From an uncultured Dorea sp. (GTDB lineage Bacteria > Bacillota > Clostridia > Lachnospirales > Lachnospiraceae): DNA of 64,000 nucleotides. The translations under genes and the position numbers were made by a program. Location: NCBI GenBank assembly GCA_910588745.1, contig CAJURK010000008.1:13640-77639 (forward strand), written 5' to 3'. The stretch's first letter is position 1; the number at the start of each line of letters is the position of its first letter. Below, one piece after another: positions 50,793-59,772 of this stretch. The notes below the pieces were generated by a model that saw nothing but the letters and a program-made list of their open reading frames with translations, was not told where the DNA came from and did not search any database.

Positions 50793-52121
50793 CTATGAAG
50801 CAGGCGGCTTCTTTTTTGCCGCAGGCGGCAGCGCAAGCATAACGCTTAAAGAAAAATACGAATCACACTGTATATCCAACACTCCCTCATACCGCTCCAC
50901 AATCGTTTTGATATTCTTAATGCCCGTCCCGCAGGCTTGGTTCCGCTTGGAAGACATATATTTCCCGTCCTGGCAGATCACTGGTGTAAAGATACTATTT
51001 TGGATTTCCATGATCCAATAATTCCCATGCGCCCCGGCTTTCAGCCGAATCCAACCGGCTCCTTTATCCTTCCCGCTTCTCCGGCCGCAGGCCTCTACCG
51101 CGTTATCCAGCGCATTGGCAAGCAGGCAGCACAAATCCACCGGGGCAATCTGTTCCTTTTCCGGCGCCTTCATAGAAACCCGGATATCAATTCCCTGCTC
51201 CCGCGCCCGGCGGTACTTGGGATTCAGCAAGGCGTCGGCAAACGCCGATCCTGTCTGCACCGCCGGCTTTCCCTGCTCGATCTGAATGTTGAGCTGTTCC
51301 AGATAATCCGAAGCCTCTTCAATCTTTCCGTCCGACAAAAGCTGCGCCAGACACAATCCATGGTTCCTGATATCATGACGCATCTTCATCGTCAGTTCAT
51401 ACTGCTCTTTTACGGTTTCTAAATGCCGCCCCATCAACTGATACTGCTGTCCGGCCAGCCGTTCCAAAAGGCCTGCTTCCAGCTTAACAAGAACATATAC
51501 GTGAAGGGCGGCGCCGCCGAACGCAATCAGGCTGCACGGAACCGCCGCCGCAAGCGCCGTTTCCCCCGGCCAGTCGCTGATTCCGCTATACAAATCCGTT
51601 ATTTTAGAAACCGCCGCATAATTAAATACAATTACGCACAGCAGCGATACGGCGTTTTTGTCTGTGAAATCACGTTTCAGCAAATACAGTTTCCTCTGCA
51701 GTATCTCCATCATCAAATATTGAATCATGCAGGCTGTAATCCCCAGAATATCCATCTCCGTTTCCGAACATCCTCTTCTCCCGTCTGCAACCGCCATTCC
51801 GTGGAAGAAAATCAGCAGTCCATTTGCCACCAGTTCCGCCGCGCAGTAAATCCATAAAGTAAAAAACGCTTTTTTAACGGCGCTTCCATGAAACAAAAAT
51901 ACGTTGAGAAGAAACCCGCAGCCGCAGAGATAAAGAAGGTTTTCCCCTACCGTAACGGCAAGAGAAAACCTTGCGTTCATCTGCCCGTACACAAAATTTC
52001 CAATCCAAAACCAAACATACGCATAGCGGAATCTCGCGCCAAGCATTTTATCCAGAAAACGGTATCTTAGAAAGACGTCCAGAAAGCCCCAACCTATTAA
52101 CCAGGCCATCCTAATACTCAA
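50793..52121 (-). CDS. GHKL-family sensor histidine kinase (AgrC-like)
   Basis: 442 residues. About 6 membrane helices in the first 215 residues, then the phosphoacceptor segment MKMRHDIRNHGLCLAQLL and a GHKL ATPase with LLANALDNAVEAC and GTGIKNIKTIVERYEG. The arrangement is that of AgrC/peptide-sensing kinases. The probable TTG start at 52119-52121 overlaps the regulator stop; an ATG at 52107-52109 is the alternative. No agrB/agrD-like peptide genes are next to it, so its ligand is unknown. Confidence 0.87.
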   Translation of the reverse strand: MSIRMAWLIGWGFLDVFLRYRFLDKMLGARFRYAYVWFWIGNFVYGQMNARFSLAVTVGENLLYLCGCGFLLNVFLFHGSAVKKAFFTLWIYCAAELVANGLLIFFHGMAVADGRRGCSETEMDILGITACMIQYLMMEILQRKLYLLKRDFTDKNAVSLLCVIVFNYAAVSKITDLYSGISDWPGETALAAAVPCSLIAFGGAALHVYVLVKLEAGLLERLAGQQYQLMGRHLETVKEQYELTMKMRHDIRNHGLCLAQLLSDGKIEEASDYLEQLNIQIEQGKPAVQTGSAFADALLNPKYRRAREQGIDIRVSMKAPEKEQIAPVDLCCLLANALDNAVEACGRRSGKDKGAGWIRLKAGAHGNYWIMEIQNSIFTPVICQDGKYMSSKRNQACGTGIKNIKTIVERYEGVLDIQCDSYFSLSVMLALPPAAKKKPPAS

Positions 52122-52828
52122 AACACATCCCCGCTTTCTTTTAAATGCTGCATAAACGCCAGACCAAATAACTGGCGCCTCCTTTTAGACAGCGGGATGC
52201 TTTCGCCGTTATTCAGCCGCACATCCCGCTTATCGTAGCTTAACACATAAGACAGGTTAACCACATAGCTTCTGTGGCACCGAAAAAATACGTCCGGCAA
52301 GGTACGCACCAATTCTTCTAATTTCCTGTAAAACGAAATAACTTCGCACGCCGTATGCAGATAAACTTTTCGGTCAATAACTTCCAAATACAGCACGTCT
52401 TGAAACGGTATCCTCCGCACCAATCCTCCCTGCCTGACCGTAATTCCCTGGTCTTCTTCTTTCTTCAGTAAATCACATGCCTTTACCAGCGTTTCTTCCA
52501 ATTTACCTTCTTCTACCGGCTTCAACAGATAGTGGAACGCCTGTACATCGTAAGCTTCTATTGCGTACTGTTCATAGGCGGTAATAAAAATTATTCTGCC
52601 TTCCTCGTGCCGCTCCCGCAGCTTCCTCGCCAGTTCAATCCCATTGTACGGCTGCATTTCGATATCAAGCAGCAAAATATCAAATGTCCCTCGGGTTAGA
52701 AGCGGCGTCCCGTTTGTAAATACTTCTATGCTGTAAGCAGCCGCATATTTGTCCAGTATCCCAGCCGCCATATTTTTCAAACGTTCCAAAAATACCGGCT
52801 CGTCTTCACATATTGCAATCCGAATCAA
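52118..52828 (-). CDS. LytTR-family response regulator (AgrA-like)
   Basis: 236 residues from a TTG start at 52826-52828 that has an AAAGGCGGG-like site; an in-frame ATG at 52855 has no ribosome site, so the exact start is uncertain. Receiver domain: RIAICEDEP, FDILLLDIEMQPYNG with the phosphoacceptor Asp, and FHYLLKPVEEGK. LytTR DNA-binding domain: FQDVLYLEVIDRKVYLHT, FFRCHRSYVVNL and IPLSKRRRQLF. Operon with the kinase downstream. Confidence 0.9.
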   Translation of the reverse strand: MIRIAICEDEPVFLERLKNMAAGILDKYAAAYSIEVFTNGTPLLTRGTFDILLLDIEMQPYNGIELARKLRERHEEGRIIFITAYEQYAIEAYDVQAFHYLLKPVEEGKLEETLVKACDLLKKEEDQGITVRQGGLVRRIPFQDVLYLEVIDRKVYLHTACEVISFYRKLEELVRTLPDVFFRCHRSYVVNLSYVLSYDKRDVRLNNGESIPLSKRRRQLFGLAFMQHLKESGDVF

Positions 52829-52954
52829 CGCTGTGTCCCGCCTTTCTCCCGCCATTTACTGTTCTGAATGCTTTCAAGTACGAAGAATACTCTGTAAGCT
52901 ACGTCGTCCGGCCTATGGGTCATTTACTTTCAGCAAGGCGCCGGCTTTTCTATC

Positions 52955-52983
52955 ATTATAGAAAATACCGGATTACCATACAA
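52955..52983 (-). promoter_or_regulatory. Promoter of the LytTR-GHKL operon
   Basis: Minus strand TTGTAT (52978-52983), 17-bp spacer, TATAAT (52955-52960). Leaves a leader of over 120 nt. Confidence 0.6.
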
Positions 52984-53035
52984 GCAGATTGCGTGAACGG
53001 GACTTTTTTTGCCGTGAAAGGGAACTGATTTTTGT

Positions 53036-54034
53036 TTACAGTTCCACCCTCCTAAGCCACGCCTCTACATCCCGGTACATCGCTTCTTCTTGTTCTTCCT
53101 TTGAATGCAGGCCGCCGGCTCTATCGCCCATCGCCTGGTTATGATACCGAATCCCCTTTAATACCTCCGGCAGTTCCTGGATCACCTTCGGCTTTAGGGA
53201 ATCGGAATAAACTTGCACATCCGTAATCTGTCCGCAGTCCACCTGGAACTGGATATCCACCTGCCCCCAGTCAAACCGCTCGGATATCTCGTACTGAAAT
53301 TCAAACTCCCTTCCGTATACCCAGTCCCAGGAAGAATATTTCTCATACAATTCCTGAACTGCCTGTCCGTCCAGTTCTTCTTCTTTCATGACGCGGCTCT
53401 TATGTCCGTATACCTCTTCAAAAGTCTCTCTCAGCGCTTTCTTCAGCAGTTCTATGGTAAGCCCCGGGTTATAACTCTTTAGATTGGCCACCCTAGAACG
53501 CACGGACTTGATGCCTTTGGATTCCAGCTTTTTCTTAGATACATTGAGATACTTATTCAACTCGTTGAGCTTCACATCTACCATAATCGTCCCATGATGG
53601 TAGCATCTGCCTTTCTGTTCATGAAAGGCATTGCCGGAAAACTTCTGTCCGTCCACCAGGATATCATTTCGGCCGGAAAGCTCCGCATGGATACCCAGCT
53701 TTTGCACAGCTTTTAAGATAACCTCAAGCTGTCGTTTCAGGTCGTAGTTTTCCTTGCTGACCAGAAATGTAAAGTTTAAGTTCCCCAGATCATGAAATAC
53801 CGCGCCGCCGCCGGAAATTCGCCTTGCAATTACCGCGCCGTCTTCTTCAATCTTGCTGATCCTGCATTCCTTCCAAACATTCTGGTTCTTGCCGATTACG
53901 ATGGTGTTCTCATTCTGCCACAGATACAGAATCGCTTCATCCCTCCCGCATCTGGAAAACAGATATTCCTCGATTGCCAGATTCTGATGTGGATTTACTC
54001 CTGTACTTTCGATATACGCTGTCTTGTTAATCAT
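53036..54034 (-). CDS. lplA: Lipoate-protein ligase
   Basis: Activates lipoate with ATP and attaches it to the lipoyl Lys of proteins such as the E2 and E3 encoded at 43-46 kb. 332 residues. NLAIEEYLF, RRISGGGAVFHDLGNLNF (the RRxSGGGAV..D lipoate-binding motif) and KFSGNAF are all present, and the full C-terminal accessory domain is there. Start at 54032-54034 (AAAGGGGAA upstream) rather than 54109. Confidence 0.92.
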   Translation of the reverse strand: MINKTAYIESTGVNPHQNLAIEEYLFSRCGRDEAILYLWQNENTIVIGKNQNVWKECRISKIEEDGAVIARRISGGGAVFHDLGNLNFTFLVSKENYDLKRQLEVILKAVQKLGIHAELSGRNDILVDGQKFSGNAFHEQKGRCYHHGTIMVDVKLNELNKYLNVSKKKLESKGIKSVRSRVANLKSYNPGLTIELLKKALRETFEEVYGHKSRVMKEEELDGQAVQELYEKYSSWDWVYGREFEFQYEISERFDWGQVDIQFQVDCGQITDVQVYSDSLKPKVIQELPEVLKGIRYHNQAMGDRAGGLHSKEEQEEAMYRDVEAWLRRVEL

Positions 54035-54115
54035 GTCGTTCCCCTTTCGTCTTCTATACAATTTGCCGCGTTTCTGCTCCGTCATTCTGACTAGTCTTCC
54101 CAAATCCAAACGCCC

Positions 54116-54712
54116 TTACTCAGGCTGATAACCATCCATAAAGCCGCTCACCGACGCCTCGCAGCTTCTCATTGCCAATATCGTCTTCTCAAATAATTCA
54201 TTCAATTCCCAGCCCAAACGCTCAGCCCCTTCTGCAATTACTTCCCGGGAACAGCCGGCTGCAAACCGCTTGTCTTTGAACTTTTTCTTGAGGCTCTTAA
54301 CCTCCATATCCATCACGCTCTTAGACGGCCTCATCAATGCCGCAGACCAGATCAGCCCGGTCAGTTCGTCCGCCGCAAATAACACCTTCTCCATCTCATG
54401 CTTTGGCTCTAAGTCGCTGCAGATACCGTATCCATGGGAGCAGATACTATAAATCATATCCTCTCCCACGCCGCCTTCCCTTAGAAGCTCCGGCGCTTTC
54501 TTACAGTGTTCCTCCGGATACAGTTCAAAATCGATGTCATGAAGCAGTCCGGTGATTCCCCAGTATTCTTCCTCCTCGCCATACCCCAGTTCCTTCGCGT
54601 ACCATCGCATCACTCCCTCCACCGTCAGCGCATGCTGAATGTGAAAAGACTCCTTATTGTATTTTTTCAGCAGCGCAAAGGCTTCCTCTCTGGTCAACTT
54701 ACTCGTCGTCAT
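54116..54712 (-). CDS. HD-domain phosphohydrolase-like protein
   Basis: 198 residues. Metal ligands of the HD fold: HIQHALTVE (first His) and LLHDIDFELYPEEHC (His-Asp). ELVRE-like C-terminal helices follow. Start at 54710-54712 has GGAGGAGAGG upstream. 80 bp upstream of lplA on the same strand, possibly co-transcribed. Small HD proteins of this type hydrolyse nucleotides or phosphates; substrate unknown. Confidence 0.83.
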   Translation of the reverse strand: MTTSKLTREEAFALLKKYNKESFHIQHALTVEGVMRWYAKELGYGEEEEYWGITGLLHDIDFELYPEEHCKKAPELLREGGVGEDMIYSICSHGYGICSDLEPKHEMEKVLFAADELTGLIWSAALMRPSKSVMDMEVKSLKKKFKDKRFAAGCSREVIAEGAERLGWELNELFEKTILAMRSCEASVSGFMDGYQPE

Positions 54713-54832
54713 TCTTCCTCTCCTCCTGTTCACGTTCATTTTCATAATCCTGCGTGAGCGCAAACCTTTCCTTCTAATTTTTACACAGCATCCACGCCGG
54801 CGCCTGCCAGTCTATCCGGCCAATCGCGGCGG

Positions 54833-56125
54833 TTAGCATTCCTGATTTACGTTAATCCTGTCTATCATCACATTCAAAATCTCCGTATCCGTAGAACGCA
54901 TGCCCACGCGCCCGATATAACCCATGCTCTTAATGGTCTCTTCAATATCCCCTTTGATAATCCCTTCCCCGGGAAGAAAACTCCGGTTCTGAATACTTAG
55001 ATGAAATGCCATCAGCGCCGCGTCCACGGAAGACGCAATCTTCGCCGCACAGGACGGTTTCGCTCCGTCGCACACAATGCCGCCTATATTGCCAAGAGTA
55101 TTGATAATCGTTAAGGATACCTGCTCATAGCTGCCGCCGTACATATATGTAATGCCGGCTCCGGCCCCGCATGCCGCGCTTACTGCTCCGCAATAGGCAG
55201 ACAAGCTCCCGATGTAATGCTTCTGGTGAATCGCAATCAGATTGCTGACCGCTAACGCACGGTACATTTTGTCCCTGGATACCTCCCACTCTTCGGCATA
55301 GACAATGACCGGCAGGGATACCGTAATCCCCTGGTTGCCGCTTCCCGAGTTAATCACCACCGGAAGCGAACATCCCCCCATTCGGGCGTCGCTTCCTGCA
55401 GCCGCTCTGGCGCAGGCCCGGGTGGTGGCTGATTTCCCCCACACATGCATCAAAGTCTTTCCGATCTGCGCCCCGTAATTATTGTCCAGTCCTTCCTGGG
55501 CTATCGCAGAGTTTAATTCCACCTGCCTGGTAATAATCTCGTCAATGTCTTCCATATTTACCTGATCCGCGAAATCCAGAATATCCTTTACCGTAAGTTT
55601 CGATTTATCCTTTCCGGCCTTCTTAGAATCTTCTTCCACCGGACGTTCCAGCATCACCTCGCCGTTTTTTACGATTCTGACAACATTCGTATGCTGGCTG
55701 ACAATGGTAACCTCCGCCGTCTGCCCGCCTTTTTTAACCCGGGCGGTAATATACAAATTCTCCACACCGTCAATCAAATTACAAGTACAGAGCTTCTGTG
55801 TCACCAATTCCCTCGTCCGTGCAATATGTTCCTCAGTCACTGCCTCCAGCACTTCCAATTCCTTCTCCGCGTCTCCGCCCACGGCTCCCAAAACAGCCGC
55901 CGCCTCGATTCCCTTCATGCCGCCGGAATTGGGAACTGTAACGCCCTTTACATTCTTGATAATATTACCGCTGCAGTCCATCTCGATCCGCTCCGGAAAC
56001 TCCCCCAGTACCTGCACCGCCTTGGCCGCCGCAAACGCAATGGCTATGGGCTCCGTACACCCCAGCGCCGGAACCAGCTCATGTTTCAAAATGTTCACGT
56101 AGTTGTCATACAGACTTTTCTCCAT
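54833..56125 (-). CDS. UPF0597-family Fe-S cysteine desulfidase / serine dehydratase-like protein
   Basis: 430 residues, the usual family length. ALGCTEPIAIA holds the first conserved Cys, VPNSGGMKG follows, and later ATTRACARAAAG, GSGNQGITVSLPV, GAVSAACGAGAGI and GGIVCDGAKPSCAAKIAS, giving the Cys set thought to bind a [4Fe-4S] cluster as in L-serine dehydratase alpha chains. Relatives (CyuA/YhaM) degrade cysteine to pyruvate, ammonia and sulfide under anaerobic conditions. No transporter partner in sight. Confidence 0.9.
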   Translation of the reverse strand: MEKSLYDNYVNILKHELVPALGCTEPIAIAFAAAKAVQVLGEFPERIEMDCSGNIIKNVKGVTVPNSGGMKGIEAAAVLGAVGGDAEKELEVLEAVTEEHIARTRELVTQKLCTCNLIDGVENLYITARVKKGGQTAEVTIVSQHTNVVRIVKNGEVMLERPVEEDSKKAGKDKSKLTVKDILDFADQVNMEDIDEIITRQVELNSAIAQEGLDNNYGAQIGKTLMHVWGKSATTRACARAAAGSDARMGGCSLPVVINSGSGNQGITVSLPVIVYAEEWEVSRDKMYRALAVSNLIAIHQKHYIGSLSAYCGAVSAACGAGAGITYMYGGSYEQVSLTIINTLGNIGGIVCDGAKPSCAAKIASSVDAALMAFHLSIQNRSFLPGEGIIKGDIEETIKSMGYIGRVGMRSTDTEILNVMIDRINVNQEC

Positions 56126-56185
56126 CGTATTCCCGCCTTTCTTCGTTTATCAACACCCTCAGAGGATAAGGGTACCGTACATACA

Positions 56186-56623
56186 TTAAAACAGACCCAA
56201 TACTTTGTCATTAAATCCATTGTATATCGTCTCATAATCCACATATTTCATTCCTCTATTATGAAGTCCCCTGCGGCAGGCCGCCAGCGTTCCGTCTGCA
56301 ATCTGACGTCCCGGTTCCCCCTGTTTTAAAATGGCTGGGAACACATAATACACCATAAACAAACTAAGCTCCGACCTGGTTCTCCCATCCAGCTTTCCCC
56401 GCTTGTTCCGGCAGCTCTCCGTCATTGCCTGGATAAGCCGCTCTCCAATCTCTTCTGCCGCCGCTTTTCCGTCCTCTGCCTGTTCCGTATACTTCCGCAT
56501 TTCAGTAAAATAATGCCCGTACTCCCGCTCGAATTCCTTCGTAAATGCCTCATAAGAGTCTTTCTTTAATGATTTCATCATTCTTGCCCTGTCTGTAAAA
56601 ATCTCCTCAATTCCCTGAAGCAT
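56186..56623 (-). CDS. Unrecognised 145-aa protein
   Basis: Start at 56621-56623 (MLQGIEEIFTDRARMMKSLK) has GGAGGG 6 nt upstream; the open frame continues upstream to 56932 through what looks like terminator and degenerate DNA, so that extension is rejected. Mostly alpha-helical, with EFEREYGHYFTEMRKYTEQ and a moderately hydrophobic helix LFMVYYVFPAIL. Probably co-transcribed with the UPF0597 gene 60 bp downstream. Function unknown. Confidence 0.65.
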   Translation of the reverse strand: MLQGIEEIFTDRARMMKSLKKDSYEAFTKEFEREYGHYFTEMRKYTEQAEDGKAAAEEIGERLIQAMTESCRNKRGKLDGRTRSELSLFMVYYVFPAILKQGEPGRQIADGTLAACRRGLHNRGMKYVDYETIYNGFNDKVLGLF

Positions 56624-56783
56624 CCCATTCCCTCCATTTCCGGCATACTCATCCAGCCACTCTTTTCCTGCCGCTCCAAAACCTGCCAAGGCTTTTCTGC
56701 CGCCCTTTATCTGGACGCCATGCAGCCCGGCCCGCGGCCTGGTGCAAACTACGACCAGTATAGCATATTTCCATAAAGCAGTC

Positions 56784-56808
56784 AAAAAACCTGCGGCATC
56801 CGCAGGTT
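56784..56808 (-). terminator. Terminator of the 57-64 kb sugar operon
   Basis: AACCTGCGG (56788-56796), loop CAT, CCGCAGGTT (56800-56808), with TTTTTT on the minus strand. It lies 137 nt after the last oxidoreductase gene. Confidence 0.88.
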
Positions 56809-56938
56809 CGTCGGCAGGGAAAGCAAATCCCTCAAATATTGGTATTATGAGCAGGCGGTTCAAGACGGAAGTGAAGAACGGCTTACGGCGATGCTGCCGG
56901 AAGATATTCAGAGGCCGTCTGACCATGCGCATACGTAA
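56807..56938 (+). pseudogene. Possible orphan coding remnant
   Basis: The plus-strand frame FVGRESKSLKYWYYEQAVQD continues GSEERLTAMLPEDIQ and ends at TAA 56936-56938. It has coding-like composition but no start or ribosome site. Family not recognised. Could be chance; fills most of the 320-bp gap together with the terminator. Confidence 0.2.
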
Positions 56939-56944
56939 AACTTT

Positions 56945-57931
56945 TTAAAAATCCTGCGGATACACTATACCGCATTTTCTCCGGATATCGTCTAACAATT
57001 GCATAACCGCAAGACTGTCTTTCCATGGCATTACCGCGCTTTCTTTCTTTTTCCCGACAATTGCTTCCTGAACGGCAGCCGCTTCATATTGATAACCGTT
57101 TCCCCGAATCGGAAATACCTTTTTCTCTCTGAGTCGTTCTGTCCGAAATCCGCCGTTTAATTCATAGCAATACAACGTATCAGGACACCAGAAATAAGGA
57201 ATTACATACTCTCCTTTATCGGTTATAATATACGCTGTATTACTTAGTTTTTTTTCAATGGAAGACGTAATTTCTACATCTGCCCCTGATGGATACTGCA
57301 TCTGCGCAAACGTAGTAAGATCGATTCCCTCTTTGTTTTTTCTCGCCCATCCTCCAACGTAATCCGGCGCTTCATCCAGCAGCCACTGGGCAAAATTTAC
57401 CCCATAAACCCCGATGTCCAGAAGCGCTCCTCCTCCTAATCGTGCTTGGAACAACCGCTCTTTTTCCTTTCCGGCCTTTTCTCCAAAAGAGATCTGCATA
57501 TGCCGTATTTTCCCAAACGCTCCGGAGGCTATTTTTTCCTTAATATATGAACACGCCGGAATAAAGCGGGTCCACACAGCCTCCATAAAGAACGTTTCTT
57601 TTTCTTCGGCCAGCTCCGTCAGCTTAATTAATTCTTTCCGATTCATCGTAACCGGCTTTTCACACAATACAGGTTTTCCCATCTTGAGACATAACTCTGC
57701 GTTTTCATAATGCATCGGGTGTATGGTACCGATATATACCGCGTCAATCTCCGGGTCTTTTGCAAGCTGTTCATAGCTGTTATAGTATCGTTTTGCCGCA
57801 ATCGGACAATCCTTTCCTGAACGGAACGCCACAGCTCCAACCTCCGCATCTTCCATCGTCTCCAATGCCGCCGCAAACTGACCGGAAATAAATCCTCCAC
57901 CCATAATTCCCCAAGAAAATTTATGTTCCAT
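56945..57931 (-). CDS. Gfo/Idh/MocA-family oxidoreductase (second of two)
   Basis: 328 residues. N-terminal Rossmann fold (WGIMGGGFISGQFA), EKPVTMN with the conserved Lys of the Glu-Lys-Pro motif, and the C-terminal GGGALLDIGVYGVNFA. Probably NAD(P)-dependent oxidation or reduction of a sugar or cyclitol. Start at 57929-57931 overlaps the AraC gene by 11 bp, so they are translationally linked. Last gene of the 57-64 kb operon. Confidence 0.9.
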   Translation of the reverse strand: MEHKFSWGIMGGGFISGQFAAALETMEDAEVGAVAFRSGKDCPIAAKRYYNSYEQLAKDPEIDAVYIGTIHPMHYENAELCLKMGKPVLCEKPVTMNRKELIKLTELAEEKETFFMEAVWTRFIPACSYIKEKIASGAFGKIRHMQISFGEKAGKEKERLFQARLGGGALLDIGVYGVNFAQWLLDEAPDYVGGWARKNKEGIDLTTFAQMQYPSGADVEITSSIEKKLSNTAYIITDKGEYVIPYFWCPDTLYCYELNGGFRTERLREKKVFPIRGNGYQYEAAAVQEAIVGKKKESAVMPWKDSLAVMQLLDDIRRKCGIVYPQDF

Positions 57932-58811
57932 CTTCTCCACCTCTTTCCGCTTCTTTTTTTCGATATTCACTAGGCGTAATTCCAAACATTCCCTTAAATA
58001 ACCGGGAAAAATAATTCTGATCTCTATACCCCGTTTTGGCCGCAATATCGCTTATATTAAAATCCGTATAAACCAATAGCTTTTTGGCTTGCGCCATCCT
58101 TACCTTATTCAGGTACTCCATAAAGGTAATCTTCATATGCTTTTTAAACATTTTGCAAAAATAGGGATAGCTTAAAAAAACATAATCGGCAACATCTGCC
58201 GTTGTAATAAAGTACATATAATTCTCATTTACATATTGAAACACCATTTTTAGCCGGTTCTCATCATTGCCAAGATACTTAATCCTCTCATCCTGCTCTT
58301 CTTTCCAGAATTTCTCTGCCACACGGTAATACCATACAATTAATTTATAGAAATCCGCCTTAACCACCAATTCATAACCGTTTTTCTTTTCTTCCACTTC
58401 CCGGAGAAGTTCATTTAGTATCTCCAAAAGTTCCCGCTCCCTGCGCGCATCCATATAGACCGGATACCTTACCTTATGATTCAGCAGGGAGGATATGTAT
58501 TTTATCTCATGATCGATACCTTTGATTGTATACAGAAAGTCCGGATCAAACTGGATGCACAAAATCTTATGCTTTTCATGATTGATAAAATCTGTAAAAT
58601 GTTCTTCTTTGGCATTTATAAAAATCAAAGTGCCAGGGTTCACCACCGTCTCCCTGCCGCCGATTCCTACCCGAACCTTTCCCTCTAAAATGTATAAAAT
58701 TTCCAGATATTTATGCCAGTGCAGGGGGGAAGAATGCTCATGAATAAATATTTTAAAAGACGCGTCATTATCTCCGCTGACAAAATACTGTTCCTCAAAG
58801 CTCTTCTGCAT
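57921..58811 (-). CDS. AraC-family transcriptional regulator
   Basis: 296 residues. N-terminal cupin sensor (HEHSSPLHWHKYLEILYILEG with metal-like His residues, GTLIFINAKEEH), then two C-terminal helix-turn-helices ending in DISDIAAKTGYRDQNYFSRLF-like sequence (here NISDIAAKTGY) and FGITPSEYRKK. Unusually it is internal to the operon, between isomerase and oxidoreductase, so it is made along with the enzymes and may act as a positive feedback activator. Confidence 0.93.
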   Translation of the reverse strand: MQKSFEEQYFVSGDNDASFKIFIHEHSSPLHWHKYLEILYILEGKVRVGIGGRETVVNPGTLIFINAKEEHFTDFINHEKHKILCIQFDPDFLYTIKGIDHEIKYISSLLNHKVRYPVYMDARRERELLEILNELLREVEEKKNGYELVVKADFYKLIVWYYRVAEKFWKEEQDERIKYLGNDENRLKMVFQYVNENYMYFITTADVADYVFLSYPYFCKMFKKHMKITFMEYLNKVRMAQAKKLLVYTDFNISDIAAKTGYRDQNYFSRLFKGMFGITPSEYRKKEAERGGEDGT

Positions 58812-58838
58812 TGTTCTTCTCCCCCGGCGCCGGCCGGA

Positions 58839-59759
58839 TCATCCGTTTATCTGTTCTATTATCTCTCCAATGTACGTCTTTGCGCTGCCGATCACCTTTT
58901 CCGGTTCCAGATAATGAGAAATTTCAAAAGAAACCACTCCGTCGTACCCGATCTTTTTCAGAGAACGGAAGGTATCCTCCCAATTATTGATTCCTCTTCC
59001 CGGGGGCAGTCCATAATTCATTGTACCATCTCCATCCCGTAAATGCATGTGAAAGACCCTTTTACCAAGTTTTTCTATTACCATGGGAACGTATTCCCTC
59101 TGAATCATATGCCATGCGGTGTCAACATTTATCCCTAAGTCTTCGTCAGGAATGCGGTCAAACATCCGCATCATGGCGTCGGAATTTCCTACAATCACAT
59201 TCGCATGGCCTTCTATATTAAATCGCATACCGTATTTCCTGCATATGTCAAGGCATCTTCTTAAAGCGTCCATGTACTGGTTCCATATCTGTTCCCCGTC
59301 ATAGTCCTCCGGAATCTCCATGTTCTGTGTCAGTTCTGCAAACTGGGCTCCCCCTAAAAAGGGGGACCAGTAATTTGGCAGATACGATATTGGACAATGG
59401 TAGTCATTTACCCAATTTGATACCATATTAATCATGTCTGTTCCCAGTTCATAGCCGATGCCCACCATTTTTTCAAAATTCTGGAAAGCTTTTTCCCTGA
59501 CTTCTTCCTCCATGCTTGCCAACCCCTGGGTCAGCTCAGTATACAATGCAAACTCCGACAGTTCCATTCCATAACCGCGAATAATCTGACGCAGTTCTTT
59601 TATCTTGTCTTTCGTATAATACACATCCACATCTTTCTGATTATGGGCAATCAATTCAACCGCTTCAAACCCCAATTTTCCAATCGTATGGATCGCCGCT
59701 TCATAGGGGGCTTGATAAGCAGGCGCTGTAAAGCACCAAACCGCACATCCTAATTTCAT
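58839..59759 (-). CDS. TIM-barrel sugar isomerase/epimerase (xylose isomerase-like)
   Basis: 306 residues. MKLGCAVWCFTAPAYQAP starts the AP-endonuclease-2 barrel; metal ligands are expected in LNIEGHANV-like sequence (here FNIEGHANV), VDTAWHM and HMHLRDGDG, and the last strand VSFEISHY. Start at 59757-59759 with AAGGAAGG. It lies between the two Gfo/Idh/MocA genes in function order and probably isomerises or eliminates a 3-keto or keto-sugar made by them. Confidence 0.88.
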   Translation of the reverse strand: MKLGCAVWCFTAPAYQAPYEAAIHTIGKLGFEAVELIAHNQKDVDVYYTKDKIKELRQIIRGYGMELSEFALYTELTQGLASMEEEVREKAFQNFEKMVGIGYELGTDMINMVSNWVNDYHCPISYLPNYWSPFLGGAQFAELTQNMEIPEDYDGEQIWNQYMDALRRCLDICRKYGMRFNIEGHANVIVGNSDAMMRMFDRIPDEDLGINVDTAWHMIQREYVPMVIEKLGKRVFHMHLRDGDGTMNYGLPPGRGINNWEDTFRSLKKIGYDGVVSFEISHYLEPEKVIGSAKTYIGEIIEQING

Positions 59760-59772
59760 AATCCACCTTCCT

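Noticed and set aside
52860..53030. Plus-strand frame upstream of the LytTR operon as a peptide pheromone gene
   Set aside because: It lacks a ribosome site and an AgrD-like layout, and overlaps the operon's own promoter.
56624..56932. Long upstream extension of the 145-aa protein
   Set aside because: It runs through a rho-independent terminator and lacks a start signal; the internal ATG has GGAGGG.
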